Notes: generated from the sequence alone by a model not told the origin. Counted from the first letter of the stretch, positions 25,355 through 35,202 are shown. The stretch: DNA of 64,000 nt from Aquirufa antheringensis (GCF_004307425.1 NZ_SEWZ01000003.1:186001-250000); one strand, 5' to 3'. Made by a program: numbers and translations.

Positions 25355-26073
25355 CGCACGTGTACCACTTCCTCGTAAGGAACTCTGAAGCGAGGTCCCC
25401 ACACGCCTTCTTCTGTTCCCTTACCCACCGAAATGATCATGTTGATTTCTGCTCCAGCAGGGAGATGTAAGTGTTTCTTCACACGCTGTGCGTCAAATCC
25501 TTCCATTGGACAAGATTCGAAACCTTCAGCGGCGATTGATAACATAAAGGTTTGCGCGGCTAAAGCACAAGATTTGTGGACCATCACGCGTTGATCAGCT
25601 TTTCCTCCAAAACGCATCATCGGTTTTCTTAATCCCATCCAGAAACAGATGTTCCAACGAATGAACGTAGAAATACCCAAGATATCGTTGCGGTATAAAA
25701 GCGGAATAAGCTTGCCATAATACTCTAGGCCTCTCTTTTGCATCTTCGTGGGCTCTCCTTCGATGGAATCTTGCACTAATTTTAAGTTCCAAGCCGCTCT
25801 TTGTTTCCAAAGATCCTGACGTGTCACAAATACGACCAAGTGGGCGGTGTCTTTAGCGGCAGATTGTCCTAGACAAAGCTGATGGAATGCTTTCTTTTCT
25901 TCTTCACTTTTGATCCAATAGAACTCCCAAAGCTGCATATTGCTACTATTAGGGGATAAAATGGAACGTTGTAAGCTGCGTTCAATGATGGCGTCGTCCA
26001 CTTTTACGGAGGGGTCAAAGCGTCTATTGGAACGTCTTTTCTGTATTATTTCTTCAAATTGGGTTGAAAGCAT
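25351..26073 (-). CDS. Nitroreductase-family protein
   Basis: FMN-dependent oxidoreductase fold; the substrate cannot be told from the sequence. The 240-residue protein has the family opening IIQKRRSNRRFDP with RRS FMN-phosphate contacts, SPNSSNMQLWEFYWI, and near the end AAEGFESCPMEGFD followed by EINMIISVGKG. A relatively long insert with aromatic residues (RWNICFWMGLRKP) separates the two halves. The gene is single, with its own -7 element, and is divergent from adk. Confidence 0.85.
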   Translation of the reverse strand: MLSTQFEEIIQKRRSNRRFDPSVKVDDAIIERSLQRSILSPNSSNMQLWEFYWIKSEEEKKAFHQLCLGQSAAKDTAHLVVFVTRQDLWKQRAAWNLKLVQDSIEGEPTKMQKRGLEYYGKLIPLLYRNDILGISTFIRWNICFWMGLRKPMMRFGGKADQRVMVHKSCALAAQTFMLSIAAEGFESCPMEGFDAQRVKKHLHLPAGAEINMIISVGKGTEEGVWGPRFRVPYEEVVHVR

Positions 26074-26088
26074 TTCTCTTTTTTATGC

Positions 26089-26096
26089 CAAATATA
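26089..26096 (-). promoter_or_regulatory. Candidate -7 element for the nitroreductase gene
   Basis: TATATTTG on the minus strand, an exact TAnnTTTG match, 15 bases before the start codon; the message would have a very short leader. The divergent adk element lies 34 bases away. Confidence 0.4.
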
Positions 26097-26129
26097 GCAG
26101 AAAATCCCTGCTTTTGCCTCTGATTTGAT

Positions 26130-26137
26130 TACCTTTG
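26130..26137 (+). promoter_or_regulatory. Candidate adk -7 element
   Basis: TACCTTTG matches TAnnTTTG. A TTTG at 26113-26116 is only 13 bases upstream, closer than usual, so the -33 box is uncertain. The adk ATG follows 28 bases after the element. Confidence 0.45.
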
Positions 26138-26165
26138 TGGTTCGAAATAATTAACCCACATTTAT

Positions 26166-26735
26166 ATGCTTAATCTTGTTTTATTTGGGCCTCCAGGGGC
26201 AGGCAAAGGCACTCAGTCCGCAAAATTAATTGCGAAATACGGTTTAATCCATTTGTCTACAGGTGATTTACTACGTGCTGAAATTTCTGCAGGTACGACT
26301 TTAGGCTTGGAAGCAAAGAAATTAATGGATCAGGGAATCTTGGTGCCGGATGCAGTTGTGATCGGAATGATCGAGAATAAATTGAACGAGAATAAGGAGG
26401 CAGCGGGTTTTATTTTTGATGGTTTTCCTAGAACGGAGGCGCAAGCTCAAGCTTTGGATAACTTATTAGCGGGTCATCAACTGGCGATTAATCACATGAT
26501 TGCCTTAGAGGTGAGCGAAGAAGAATTAACACAACGCTTGTTAGAGCGCGGTAAGACTTCTGGACGTCCAGATGATCAGAACGAAGAATTAATACGCAAA
26601 CGCGTACAAGAATACGGCGAAAAAACAGCTCCAGTGGCTGGTTATTACGCTGCACAAAACAAATTCTCAGGAATTAATGGTATTGGCGAAATTGAGGAGA
26701 TTTTCTCTCAAATCATCGCCATTATCGAAGCTTAA
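26166..26735 (+). CDS. adk: Adenylate kinase
   Basis: Catalyses ATP + AMP to 2 ADP. It has 189 residues, the short form in which the LID is a small loop without a zinc-binding domain. The P-loop GPPGAGKGTQ is at residues 8-17, followed by HLSTGDLLRAEI and the AMP-site FDGFPRT. The LERGKTSGRPDDQ segment gives the LID arginines. The obg gene follows after 13 bases, so the two are likely one transcript. Confidence 0.96.
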   Translation: MLNLVLFGPPGAGKGTQSAKLIAKYGLIHLSTGDLLRAEISAGTTLGLEAKKLMDQGILVPDAVVIGMIENKLNENKEAAGFIFDGFPRTEAQAQALDNLLAGHQLAINHMIALEVSEEELTQRLLERGKTSGRPDDQNEELIRKRVQEYGEKTAPVAGYYAAQNKFSGINGIGEIEEIFSQIIAIIEA

Positions 26736-26748
26736 TTAATACAATAGA

Positions 26749-27843
26749 ATGACATCTAACTTCATTGACTACGTCAAAATCAATTTACGTTCCGGCCGAG
26801 GAGGAAGCGGTTCATCCCATTTTCGGAGGGAAAAACACGTGCCTAAAGGGGGACCAGATGGAGGTGATGGCGGTCGTGGAGGTCATATATACCTAGTAGG
26901 AAGTACGCAACTTTGGACCTTGATTCACTTAAAATACCAGAAGCATATTATTGCTGATAGTGGAAACGGTGGCGAAGGTGGACGTCGTTCCGGTGCAGAG
27001 GGAGAAGATGTTTTCATCCAAGTGCCTTTAGGAACCATCGTGAAAAATGCGGAAACGAACGAGTTTATTGCGGAAGTAACCGAAGAAGGCCAAAAGATTT
27101 TAGTCCTTCCTGGTGGTCGTGGAGGTCTAGGTAATCACAATTTTAAGTCATCCACTAATCAATCCCCACGCCATGCCCAGCCGGGTGAAGCGGGTTTAGA
27201 TGTGTGGGTAGTGATGGAATTGAAAGTATTAGCGGATGTAGGTTTAGTGGGTTTCCCAAATGCGGGAAAGTCAACGCTTTTATCCGTTCTTTCTGCTGCC
27301 ACTCCTGAAATTGCAGACTATCCTTTCACCACGTTAGTTCCTCAATTAGGGGTAGTCGAATACCGGGACGAAAAGTCCTTTGTGGTGGCTGATATTCCTG
27401 GTATTATTGAGGGGGCTTCTGAAGGTAAGGGTTTGGGATTGAGATTCTTACGACATATTGAGCGTAACTCGATTTTATGTTTTTTGATACCATCGGACGC
27501 GGAGAATTGGGGTGAAGAATACCGAATTTTGACAGGCGAATTAGAGAAATACAATCCAGAATTATTAGGAAAACGTCGCGTGATCGTGGTCTCTAAGATG
27601 GACCTTTCGATTCCGGAAATGGAAGAGGAAATGCGCGAAAGTTTGCCTAAAGATATCCCGGTTTTATTGATTTCTTCGGTGACTCAGGAAGGAATTCAAG
27701 AATTGAAAGACTTGCTTTGGGCGACCTTATTAGATGAAAATAAAGATTTTGGAAAGATAAAGGAGGCACCTCTTCTTTTAGATCTGCCCGTGGTAAATCC
27801 GATGGCAGATGAAATGATGGAAGATCCTGAAGCTTTAGACTAA
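26749..27843 (+). CDS. obg: Obg-family GTPase (ribosome assembly)
   Basis: Essential GTPase acting in 50S ribosome maturation and stress signalling. Residues 1-158 form the glycine-rich Obg domain ([29 protein letters not shown]). The G domain follows with G1 GFPNAGKST near residue 168 and G3 DIPGIIEGA; the G4 motif is SKMD. The protein ends with an acidic tail and has no OCT domain, normal for this phylum at 364 residues. Its last nine bases overlap the convergent SDR gene. Confidence 0.96.
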   Translation: MTSNFIDYVKINLRSGRGGSGSSHFRREKHVPKGGPDGGDGGRGGHIYLVGSTQLWTLIHLKYQKHIIADSGNGGEGGRRSGAEGEDVFIQVPLGTIVKNAETNEFIAEVTEEGQKILVLPGGRGGLGNHNFKSSTNQSPRHAQPGEAGLDVWVVMELKVLADVGLVGFPNAGKSTLLSVLSAATPEIADYPFTTLVPQLGVVEYRDEKSFVVADIPGIIEGASEGKGLGLRFLRHIERNSILCFLIPSDAENWGEEYRILTGELEKYNPELLGKRRVIVVSKMDLSIPEMEEEMRESLPKDIPVLLISSVTQEGIQELKDLLWATLLDENKDFGKIKEAPLLLDLPVVNPMADEMMEDPEALD

Positions 27844-28746
27844 ATCAGCTACTTGCTGCGCCATTAAGGTGATACCTTCTTGAAAAGTTCTAGGTGCATA
27901 ACCTAGGACTTTTTTTGCTTTATCGAGCACAAAGCCTGTGCGAGCTGGTCTTTTTGCCGTTTGTTGGAAGGTGGAAGAATCGGCTTTTTGCAATAAGGAT
28001 TTGTCCAAACCATAATAATCTGCCGTCATCACTGCCATTTCATAGGGAGTTAAGAAATCAGATCCGGAGATGTTAAAAATGCCTTCCACTTCGTCTTTTG
28101 CTAGTAACCAGCAGCCTATTGCTAAATCTTCCGCTAGGGTAGGCGTACGGAACTGATCTGTCACGACTTGGATTGTTTTTCCTTCTTCGAGAGATTTTTT
28201 CACCCAAAGCACAATATTAGAACGGCTCATGTCCGGCACAATGCCATACACTAAAACGGTACGCGCAATGCTCCAGCGAATGGTAGAATCAAATAATAAT
28301 TGCTCTGCTTTCAACTTACTTTCGCCATAATAGGAGATGGGGTTTGCGATGCCCTCTTCCGTATAGGGTCCATCTGCACCGTCAAAAATAAAGTCAGTCG
28401 ATAGATGGCATAAATAACTGTTATGCTTTTCGCAGGCCTGAATGATAAAAGCCACCGCATCTACGTTTAATAAATCACAACCTTCCTGATCCGTTTCGCA
28501 GGTGTCGACATTCGTCATGGCAGCCGTGTGAATCACTATTTCTGGCTTGAATTGATCGAAAACGGCGTTTACTTCCTCTTGATCGGTAATGTCTAGGGAC
28601 GCATAGGTATAGCCATCGGTAACAGGCAAACGATTAACTCCACGAGCGGTAGCGATTAAATCGACATTCGCTTGTTTGCGTAGAAGTTCGACGAGTTTTT
28701 GGCCTAATAAACCATTAGAACCTGTGATTAATAGGCGTTTTTTCAT
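27835..28746 (-). CDS. SDR-family oxidoreductase, dTDP-4-dehydrorhamnose reductase-like (RmlD type)
   Basis: Extended short-chain dehydrogenase of the RmlD_sub_bind type, which reduces the 4-keto group of dTDP-sugars. The 303-residue protein has the NAD(P) motif [11 protein letters not shown] at its start, [12 protein letters not shown], the STDFIFDG segment and the catalytic YGESK. No rfbA, rfbB or rfbC genes lie nearby; instead it overlaps hemC by four bases (ATGA), so the exact substrate and role are uncertain. A general sugar-nucleotide or NAD-dependent epimerase/dehydratase role is an alternative. Confidence 0.75.
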   Translation of the reverse strand: MKKRLLITGSNGLLGQKLVELLRKQANVDLIATARGVNRLPVTDGYTYASLDITDQEEVNAVFDQFKPEIVIHTAAMTNVDTCETDQEGCDLLNVDAVAFIIQACEKHNSYLCHLSTDFIFDGADGPYTEEGIANPISYYGESKLKAEQLLFDSTIRWSIARTVLVYGIVPDMSRSNIVLWVKKSLEEGKTIQVVTDQFRTPTLAEDLAIGCWLLAKDEVEGIFNISGSDFLTPYEMAVMTADYYGLDKSLLQKADSSTFQQTAKRPARTGFVLDKAKKVLGYAPRTFQEGITLMAQQVADLV

Positions 28747-29669
28747 GACCCTAATTGCTGTCTGATTTTTCGTAATAATTGATGAGCTCCTAAATGGATT
28801 AACTCCATTGCGACTTCTTTTCCTAGTAAAGTAGGATCTATTCCTGCTGCGGAATGGAAAATATTTTCGATTCCATCGAGGCTAAGTACGCCCGCATGCA
28901 AACTTAGTTTATCTCCCACCAGCTGTGCGTGCCCATACACGGGTACGCTACAACCGCCTTCTAAATGCGCTAATAAATGCCTTTCAGCTAATAAGGCAGC
29001 CTCTGTTGCGGGGTGGTTGCAAGCTTTACGTACGAGAGCTTTAATGCTAGCGTCTAATGACACGGCACATTGAATCGCCACCGACCCTTGCCCCACTGCC
29101 GGGACAAATTGATCTAAGCTCAGGTGTTGTGTGATATACGATTCCATTTCCATTCGATGGACTCCAGCGTATGCCAAAAGCATCGCATCGCAATCCCCGT
29201 TTTTTAATTTCTCCAAACGCGTCTGCAGATTGCCCCGCATTTCTACTGCGGTATGCTGTGGGTAGAAATGGCTCAAGAAGGCGCGTCTGCGCGTGGAAGA
29301 AGTGCCGATGCGCAAAGGTTCGCTTGAGGCTAAGGTTTTTGCTGGATCTAGGCTTAAAACGACATCCTGGGCCGCCTCGCGCTCCGTGAAGGCGATTAAC
29401 TCCAGTTCTACTGGTAGATGCGAAGGCAAATCCTTCGCGGAATGCTGTGCGATATCGATTTCACCCGCACAAAGCATCGCCTCTAATTCTTCTGTAAATA
29501 CTCCCTTTGATCCGATTTTAGACAAGGAACGATCCAAAATCTGATCCCCTTTCGTCGTTATTGCCACGATTTCATAGCCCAATCCCTGCGTAGCGAGTAA
29601 GGCACCCACATGGTGTGCCTGCCAAAGCGCCAAAGCCGAATTTCGAGTACCAATGCGAATCGTTTTCAT
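28743..29669 (-). CDS. hemC: Hydroxymethylbilane synthase (porphobilinogen deaminase)
   Basis: Polymerises four porphobilinogens into hydroxymethylbilane for haem. From the ATG at 29669 the protein has 308 residues and starts MKTIRIGTRNSALALWQ, the standard HemC N-terminus; the upstream frame is inside holB. Other motifs are KDLPSHLP, IGTSSTRRRAFL and RGNLQTRLEKL, and the dipyrromethane cysteine is in GGCSVPVYG near residue 238. It begins directly after the holB stop and is coupled to the downstream SDR gene. Confidence 0.95.
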   Translation of the reverse strand: MKTIRIGTRNSALALWQAHHVGALLATQGLGYEIVAITTKGDQILDRSLSKIGSKGVFTEELEAMLCAGEIDIAQHSAKDLPSHLPVELELIAFTEREAAQDVVLSLDPAKTLASSEPLRIGTSSTRRRAFLSHFYPQHTAVEMRGNLQTRLEKLKNGDCDAMLLAYAGVHRMEMESYITQHLSLDQFVPAVGQGSVAIQCAVSLDASIKALVRKACNHPATEAALLAERHLLAHLEGGCSVPVYGHAQLVGDKLSLHAGVLSLDGIENIFHSAAGIDPTLLGKEVAMELIHLGAHQLLRKIRQQLGS

Positions 29670-29670
29670 A

Positions 29671-30801
29671 TTAGGAGTTTTTCGCGTGGAAAACGCGTAA
29701 TAAATAAAGGGATAGATCGAGATGCACCATCTTAGCCCGCGCATTGCGTTCTAAATGGTAGTGCACTTCGGATATTTTCTCCGTCATCGCCGCAATCTTA
29801 TCCGTACTCAAGGTCTTGGAGAAATTATCCACAAAGGCTTTTTCTTTTTCTAATGACTTGATCAGGCTGCTCGCATCCGAAATTTGGTACAAACATTGTC
29901 TGAAAATATGGAGGCTATAACTTAAGATGCCTTTCTGGTTTTCCTTGGCTAAACCGTCGAATTGGTCCGCTAATTGCACTAATTTGGATAGATTTCGGGC
30001 ATAAATGGCGCGCATCCACTCCGCAAACCAGGTTGTGGTACTTAAGTTGTCAGAGTTCGATTTCTCCAAAGCCTCGGAGATATTTCCCTCGCAATTCACG
30101 GCAATTTGATGGGCTTTTTCGGCGTCAATGTCTGCTTTTTGGACTAAATAATCGGCTAAATCTTCTACCTCCACGGCACCCACACTGAGGCGCTGCGTTC
30201 TAGAGATAATAGTCGTCAATAATTTGTCCGGTTCCGCGCAAACTAAGATAAACAAGGTCGAACTAGGGGGTTCTTCCAAGGTCTTCAATAAGGCATTTCC
30301 GGCTGAAGCATTTAGGGTCTCTGGGTTCCAAAGCATCACCACCTTAAAGGGCGCCTCAAAGGGTTTTAAGCTAATTTTTTGGACTAATTTCCGGGTCTCC
30401 TCCACCGGAATATTTCCTTGGCGATTCCCCTCTGCTCCCATATAGCCGAGCCATTCAGGCAAGGTTCTAAAGTAAGATTCTTGAATAAATTTCCGCCAAT
30501 CGGGCAAGTAAGCATCCGATTCGGCCTCTTTGATTTTTTTCGTGATGACGGTGGGGTAGACGTACACTAAATCGGGGTGAACGCCGCGTTGCAATTTCTG
30601 GCAACTGGGACAAACGCCACAGGAATCGGTGTCTGTTCGATTCGTACAGAATAAATAGGTAACAAAAGCATGCGCCATCGCGAGCTGAGCTCCTCCCGGA
30701 GGACCAACGAATAATTGTGCATGGGCGATGTGTTGATTTTGCACCGCTTGCGATAAAGTTTTCTTGGTTTTTTGAAGACCTGGAATGTCTTGAAATCGCA
30801 T
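29671..30801 (-). CDS. holB: DNA polymerase III delta' subunit
   Basis: Clamp-loader subunit. The 376-residue protein from MRFQDIPGLQKTK has an AAA+ fold with a degenerate P-loop (VGPPGGAQLAMAH, lacking the GKT/S), as expected for a non-hydrolysing delta' rather than the DnaX ATPase. A zinc module with CGVCPSC lies near residue 80, and EEPPSSTLFILVC with ISRTQRL marks the sensor regions. The frame is open 41 residues upstream into the neighbouring gene, but the family start is at 30801. It lies between the GlmU-like gene and hemC on the same strand. Confidence 0.88.
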   Translation of the reverse strand: MRFQDIPGLQKTKKTLSQAVQNQHIAHAQLFVGPPGGAQLAMAHAFVTYLFCTNRTDTDSCGVCPSCQKLQRGVHPDLVYVYPTVITKKIKEAESDAYLPDWRKFIQESYFRTLPEWLGYMGAEGNRQGNIPVEETRKLVQKISLKPFEAPFKVVMLWNPETLNASAGNALLKTLEEPPSSTLFILVCAEPDKLLTTIISRTQRLSVGAVEVEDLADYLVQKADIDAEKAHQIAVNCEGNISEALEKSNSDNLSTTTWFAEWMRAIYARNLSKLVQLADQFDGLAKENQKGILSYSLHIFRQCLYQISDASSLIKSLEKEKAFVDNFSKTLSTDKIAAMTEKISEVHYHLERNARAKMVHLDLSLYLLRVFHAKNS

Positions 30802-30827
30802 GAATAGGGCTTTTGTAAAAGAAAGAA

Positions 30828-31907
30828 CTAATTTCGGAAAGATGTGTCCGCTTTCCAAATTTCTTCCATGCTTTGGCGTAGATTTTCGGGGATTTCCTGA
30901 TTTTTCAATTTGATCCAGGCACAAGCAGAAGCAAAGGCTTTTTCGAAATCAAAAGCACGTAACGCAGGATACTCTCCAAAGCTAAACGACGGGATGTAAC
31001 GCGGCGGAAAACCGATGCTGGAAAGATTGCAATGACTTCCGATAACGGTTCCGGTGTTCAGATTCGTTCCTACGCCGGTGGTGACATAGTCGCCGATGAT
31101 TTGGCCTACAGATTTAATTCCTGTATTTCGCGGCGCTTTCAACAAATAGTCATACAAAGAAACCGGTAGGATATCATTGCGCAGGTTAGAGCCGTTCGTT
31201 AGAGCCCCTAGATTTGAGAAGGATCCCACGATTGAATTACCTAAATACCCATCGTGTGCCTTATTGCTGAAGGGAAAGAAAATGCTATGGTTAATTTCTC
31301 CACCTACTTTGCAGCCTGGGCCTATCGTGGTGTTCGGGCGGATCTTTGCTCCCATATTCGTCGTTGCGCCTTTTAGAAGCGCCGCAGGGCCCTGAATAAG
31401 CGTCCCTATTTGTATGTTTACGCCTTCTCCTATGTGTATGGGTCCATGGCTGGCATCTAAGATACTTCCCTGCACCTGAGCAGTCGGATGAATATAGATG
31501 TGCTCCGCTGAGATAAAGGTGTTGTTTCCGGGAGCGGGGTTATTCCCATTTATTTCTGCTCGTAAAAAATCGGCTTGGTACGTGAGTAATTCTTCTGGAT
31601 GCTGTAGGAAAGGGAGCGGTTGTTCTATGGGTAGGGTGCCTTTTCCTTTTTTGGCCAAAATACGACCTGCTGACACATAGCAACTATCCTGCGGCAATCG
31701 GTCTAAAAGGGCAAAAGTGGATGCCAAAGGAAGCACAGCGCTAAGCACCTCAATTTCCGCTTGATCAGTGTTTGAAACACGTGTAGGCCATTTGCTTTCT
31801 AGGCTACTAGTGCCCACCCACAATTCAGCGACCGAACGGTGTTGTGTGAGTGGCTGGAGCGCCTGTTTTAAGGCTACATCTTCGAATAAATAGACCTTGA
31901 GCTGCAT
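30828..31907 (-). CDS. Alternative GlmU-like protein (left-handed beta-helix)
   Basis: Bacteroidota-type protein thought to replace GlmU in UDP-GlcNAc formation. The 359-residue protein has a diverged N-terminal nucleotidyltransferase-like part without a classic GxGTRM loop. From about residue 130 there is a left-handed beta-helix with hexapeptide repeats (ISAEHIYIHPTAQVQG, IGEGVNIQIGTLIQG). The GlmU acetyltransferase motif NKAHDGYLGNS lies near residue 217, followed by NLGALTNGSNLRND. It is downstream of rpmE2 with a terminator between them. Function is inferred from the family; the N-terminal activity is not evident from motifs. Confidence 0.8.
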   Translation of the reverse strand: MQLKVYLFEDVALKQALQPLTQHRSVAELWVGTSSLESKWPTRVSNTDQAEIEVLSAVLPLASTFALLDRLPQDSCYVSAGRILAKKGKGTLPIEQPLPFLQHPEELLTYQADFLRAEINGNNPAPGNNTFISAEHIYIHPTAQVQGSILDASHGPIHIGEGVNIQIGTLIQGPAALLKGATTNMGAKIRPNTTIGPGCKVGGEINHSIFFPFSNKAHDGYLGNSIVGSFSNLGALTNGSNLRNDILPVSLYDYLLKAPRNTGIKSVGQIIGDYVTTGVGTNLNTGTVIGSHCNLSSIGFPPRYIPSFSFGEYPALRAFDFEKAFASACAWIKLKNQEIPENLRQSMEEIWKADTSFRN

Positions 31908-31921
31908 AGGACAAATCTAGG

Positions 31922-31961
31922 ATAAAAAAAGCCTTCCCCCAAAAATGGAAGAAGGCTTTTC
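31922..31961 (-). terminator. rpmE2 terminator
   Basis: On the minus strand AAAAGCCTTC and GAAGGCTTTTTT enclose a loop of about 14 bases and end in a T-run (A-run at 31924-31930 on the plus strand). It separates rpmE2 from the GlmU-like gene. Confidence 0.85.
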
Positions 31962-31979
31962 GTATGGGCGCTGGGAAAA

Positions 31980-32219
31980 TTACTTCGCGTAACGCTTGTT
32001 GAATTTGTCCACACGTCCTGTTGTATCTAACAATACGTTCTTACCTGTATAGAATGGGTGAGATTGAGATGAAACCTCTAATTTGTATACTGGGTACGTA
32101 GCTCCTTCGAATTCTGTGGTTTCCGTAGTGGCAACACATGAACGAGTTAAAAACTTGTAATCAGCTGATAGATCGTGAAATACAACTTCTTTGTATTCTG
32201 GGTGGATATCTTTTTTCAT
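31980..32219 (-). CDS. rpmE2: Ribosomal protein L31, type B (zinc-independent)
   Basis: 50S subunit protein of 79 residues starting [16 protein letters not shown] and ending [10 protein letters not shown]. It has only one cysteine and no CxxC pairs, so it is the zinc-free type B form, which in other bacteria replaces the zinc form when zinc is short. Whether a zinc-type paralogue exists in this genome cannot be seen. It is monocistronic, with its own candidate promoter, an inverted repeat near the predicted transcription start, and a terminator. Confidence 0.95.
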   Translation of the reverse strand: MKKDIHPEYKEVVFHDLSADYKFLTRSCVATTETTEFEGATYPVYKLEVSSQSHPFYTGKNVLLDTTGRVDKFNKRYAK

Positions 32220-32285
32220 GATAATGGATAATAGACGATTCCCTGCCGTCTTGTTTACATTTGTTTTCCAAAGGGGATATTTGGA

Positions 32286-32298
32286 CCTTACAATAAGG
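32286..32298 (-). promoter_or_regulatory. Inverted repeat at the predicted rpmE2 transcription start
   Basis: CCTTA-CAA-TAAGG sits just where transcription from the TAATTTTG element should begin. It could be an operator. Type B L31 genes are often zinc-regulated elsewhere, but nothing in the repeat itself identifies the regulator. Confidence 0.3.
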
Positions 32299-32302
32299 GA
32301 TG

Positions 32303-32332
32303 CAAAATTACAAAATGAATTCTATTTTCCAA
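32303..32332 (-). promoter_or_regulatory. Candidate rpmE2 promoter
   Basis: On the minus strand TAATTTTG (32310-32303) matches TAnnTTTG and TTGG (32332-32329) is a partial -33 box 18 bases upstream. Predicted start near 32296, giving a leader of about 75 bases. Confidence 0.4.
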
Positions 32333-32751
32333 GTATTTACCTTAACAAAATTTTAGAGATTTCCATCGCCTTTTTTGCGAGATAAAATTTTACAAAATAT
32401 TTTTTTAGTACTTTTCTAAGAAGCAATCCCGCTAATGAATTGAGAGGCGGGGGTTTGCATGTGGTATTTCAAATACGTCCTTTTTTTATATTTTTTTGGG
32501 CTAAAAATAGTTTGCAAGACGGCTGCTTTTTTTCTAATTTTACCAAGAGCACAATCAGCCAAAGATGCTTCAATTTTTGGTTTAGGAAAGCATAAAAACA
32601 AAACCGCCACGCACTCAATTTGTTAGCACAAAAAGAGGCATAAAGCTAAGAAAAAACTTCTCTTAACACGGGAGATCTTTTGCCTTAATTTTAACTGGCA
32701 GTTTTTTATATACTAGTTCTGAAAGTTTTAAAATATAATAGATAGATACAC

Positions 32752-35202
32752 ATGTACGTAGTAAAAAGAGACGGTCGTCGCGAATCAGTAAAGTTTGACA
32801 AAATCACCGCCAGAATAGAAAAGCTGAGTTACAGCTTAGATCCATTTTTTGTTCAGCCTTTAGAGGTTGCCAGAAAAGTGATCACTGGTTTGTTTGATGG
32901 CGTTAAAACCACTGAGTTAGATAATTTAGCGGCTGAAACGGCTGCCTCTTTGACGACAAAACATCCAGATTATGCAGTCCTAGCGGCTCGTATCGCGGTT
33001 TCTAACTTACACAAGAACACATTGAAGTCCTTTTCGGCTACGATGAAGCGCTTGTATACGTATGTAGATCCTAAGACGGGTTTGAATGCTGCCCTCCTTT
33101 CGAAAGAGGTATATGATATCATTAAAAACAATGCCGTTGAATTAGATGAAGCAATTATCTATGATCGCGACTTTGGCTACGATTATTTCGGTTTCAAAAC
33201 CTTAGAGAAATCCTATCTATTAAAACTGGACGGTCAGATCGCAGAACGCCCTCAACATATGTTGATGCGTGTGGCGGTAGGTATCCACGGAGCTGATATT
33301 GCAGCGGCGATTGAGACCTATAATTTACTATCTGAGCGTTGGTTCACTCACGCAACTCCGACCCTCTTTAATGCGGGTACTCCTAAGCCTCAATTATCGT
33401 CTTGTTTCTTGCTTACTATGCAGGATGATTCGATCGAAGGAATCTATGATACATTGAAGCAAACAGCTAAGATATCACAGTCTGCAGGAGGTATTGGATT
33501 AAGCATCCATAACATCCGTGCAACAGGCTCTTATATCAAGGGTACGAATGGTACTTCAAATGGTATTATCCCAATGTTACGCGTATTTAACGATACAGCT
33601 CGTTATGTGGATCAAGGGGGTGGAAAACGCAAAGGAAGCTTCGCTATTTACTTAGAGCCATGGCACGCAGACGTGTTTGAATTCCTAGAATTGAAGAAGA
33701 ATCATGGTAAAGAAGAAATGCGTGCGCGTGATTTGTTCTACGCCCTTTGGATTCCCGATTTATTCATGAAGCGTGTAGAGAATAACGAAGAGTGGTCTCT
33801 ATTCTGCCCTCACGAGTGTCCAGGTTTAGCGGATACACACGGAGCTGAATTCGAAGCCTTGTACGAGAAATACGAATTAGCTGGTAAAGCTCGTACAGTT
33901 GTAAAAGCACAAGAATTATGGTTTAAGGTATTAGAATCTCAAACAGAGACAGGGACGCCCTACATGTTGTTTAAAGACCATGCGAACAACAAGTCAAACC
34001 AAAAGAACTTAGGTACTATTAAGTCTTCGAACTTATGTACAGAGATCATAGAGTATACAGCGAAAGATGAAGTAGCGGTTTGTAACTTAGCTTCTTTAGC
34101 ACTACCTAAATATGTGAACGCTGACGAAAACGGTGTTTTACGTTTTGATCACAAGAAATTATACGATGTGACGAAGATTGCAACACGCAATTTGAACAAG
34201 ATCATCGATGTGAACTACTACCCAGTAAAAGAGGCGGAGAACTCTAATATGCGTCACCGTCCGATTGGTTTAGGTGTTCAAGGTTTAGCAGACGTATTCA
34301 TTTTGTTACGTATGCCATTTGAATCAGCTGAAGCGCAACAATTAAATAAAGATATCTTCGAAACTATCTATTTCGCAGCGATGGAAACATCGATGGAATT
34401 AGCGAAAGTAGAAGGTCCGTATTCTACTTGGGAGGGTTCACCTATCTCGAAAGGAGTATTCCAATTTGATATGTGGAATGTAACTCCATCTTCAGGAAAC
34501 TGGGATTGGGAAGATTTACGTTCGAAAGTAGTAGAGCACGGTGTGCGTAATTCCCTTTTAGTGGCTCCGATGCCTACGGCTTCTACTAGCCAGATTTTAG
34601 GAAACAACGAATGTTTCGAGCCTTATACATCGAACATTTATGCGCGTCGTGTATTGTCAGGTGAATTTGCGATCGTGAACAAGCACTTATTGAAAGACTT
34701 GATCAAATTGAACTTATGGAACGATTCCATGAAGAATAAGTTGATCATAGCAAACGGGTCAGTTCAAAACATTCCAGAAATTCCTCAAAACTTGAAAGAG
34801 TTATACAAGACGGTTTGGGAGATTAAGCAAAAGACCATTTTAGAGATGGCAGCTGATCGTGGAGCGTATATTTGCCAATCGCAAAGTTTAAATATCCACA
34901 TCCAAGATGTGAACTTCGGTAAATTAACTTCGATGCACTTCCATGCTTGGAAGTTAGGCTTGAAAACAGGTATGTATTACCTACGTACGAAAGCTGCAAC
35001 GGATGCGATCAAGTTCACTGTGGAGAAGCAAGCAGAACCAGCTATTGAGCAAACTAATTTAGTGAACGAGACGGAATTAGTGTACTCAGAAGCAGCAGCG
35101 AAAGCGGCGGCCGCTAGTTTTGATAATAGCGTAGATCAAAATAAAGCAGATATGACATGCTCTTTGGATAATCCAGATGCTTGTGAGGCTTGTGGATCTT
35201 GA
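32752..35202 (+). CDS. nrdA: Ribonucleoside-diphosphate reductase alpha subunit (class I)
   Basis: Catalytic subunit reducing ribonucleotides to deoxyribonucleotides. It has 816 residues, with an N-terminal ATP-cone ([16 protein letters not shown], residues about 3-90) for allosteric control of overall activity. Catalytic features are [22 protein letters not shown] and [15 protein letters not shown], and the tail ends with the redox pair CEACGS. A small-subunit gene nrdB is not adjacent on either side. The stop codon lies inside a perfect palindrome, and a terminator follows. Codon choice is that of a well-expressed gene. Confidence 0.95.
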   Translation: MYVVKRDGRRESVKFDKITARIEKLSYSLDPFFVQPLEVARKVITGLFDGVKTTELDNLAAETAASLTTKHPDYAVLAARIAVSNLHKNTLKSFSATMKRLYTYVDPKTGLNAALLSKEVYDIIKNNAVELDEAIIYDRDFGYDYFGFKTLEKSYLLKLDGQIAERPQHMLMRVAVGIHGADIAAAIETYNLLSERWFTHATPTLFNAGTPKPQLSSCFLLTMQDDSIEGIYDTLKQTAKISQSAGGIGLSIHNIRATGSYIKGTNGTSNGIIPMLRVFNDTARYVDQGGGKRKGSFAIYLEPWHADVFEFLELKKNHGKEEMRARDLFYALWIPDLFMKRVENNEEWSLFCPHECPGLADTHGAEFEALYEKYELAGKARTVVKAQELWFKVLESQTETGTPYMLFKDHANNKSNQKNLGTIKSSNLCTEIIEYTAKDEVAVCNLASLALPKYVNADENGVLRFDHKKLYDVTKIATRNLNKIIDVNYYPVKEAENSNMRHRPIGLGVQGLADVFILLRMPFESAEAQQLNKDIFETIYFAAMETSMELAKVEGPYSTWEGSPISKGVFQFDMWNVTPSSGNWDWEDLRSKVVEHGVRNSLLVAPMPTASTSQILGNNECFEPYTSNIYARRVLSGEFAIVNKHLLKDLIKLNLWNDSMKNKLIIANGSVQNIPEIPQNLKELYKTVWEIKQKTILEMAADRGAYICQSQSLNIHIQDVNFGKLTSMHFHAWKLGLKTGMYYLRTKAATDAIKFTVEKQAEPAIEQTNLVNETELVYSEAAAKAAAASFDNSVDQNKADMTCSLDNPDACEACGS

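Larger units (their letters stand above)
32220..32751. other. 532-base intergenic region between rpmE2 and nrdA
   Basis: The largest gene-free stretch in the window; AT-rich with many T-runs. It holds a rpmE2 promoter candidate (32303-32332) and a CCTTA-CAA-TAAGG inverted repeat (32286-32298). A 13-base palindrome GTATTT-C-AAATAC lies at 32464-32476, followed by a T-run. I see no convincing ORF, tRNA or riboswitch. A TATAAT at 32734-32739, 12 bases before the nrdA ATG, is too close to be a normal promoter. No clear NrdR box pair was found by eye. Confidence 0.6.

Noticed and set aside
32416-32610. 64-codon minus-strand frame in the rpmE2-nrdA gap
   Set aside because: No family resemblance, lysine-rich random composition and no upstream start signal.
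32734-32739. TATAAT as nrdA promoter
   Set aside because: Only 12 bases before the ATG and not the TAnnTTTG form used by this phylum; likely chance in AT-rich sequence.
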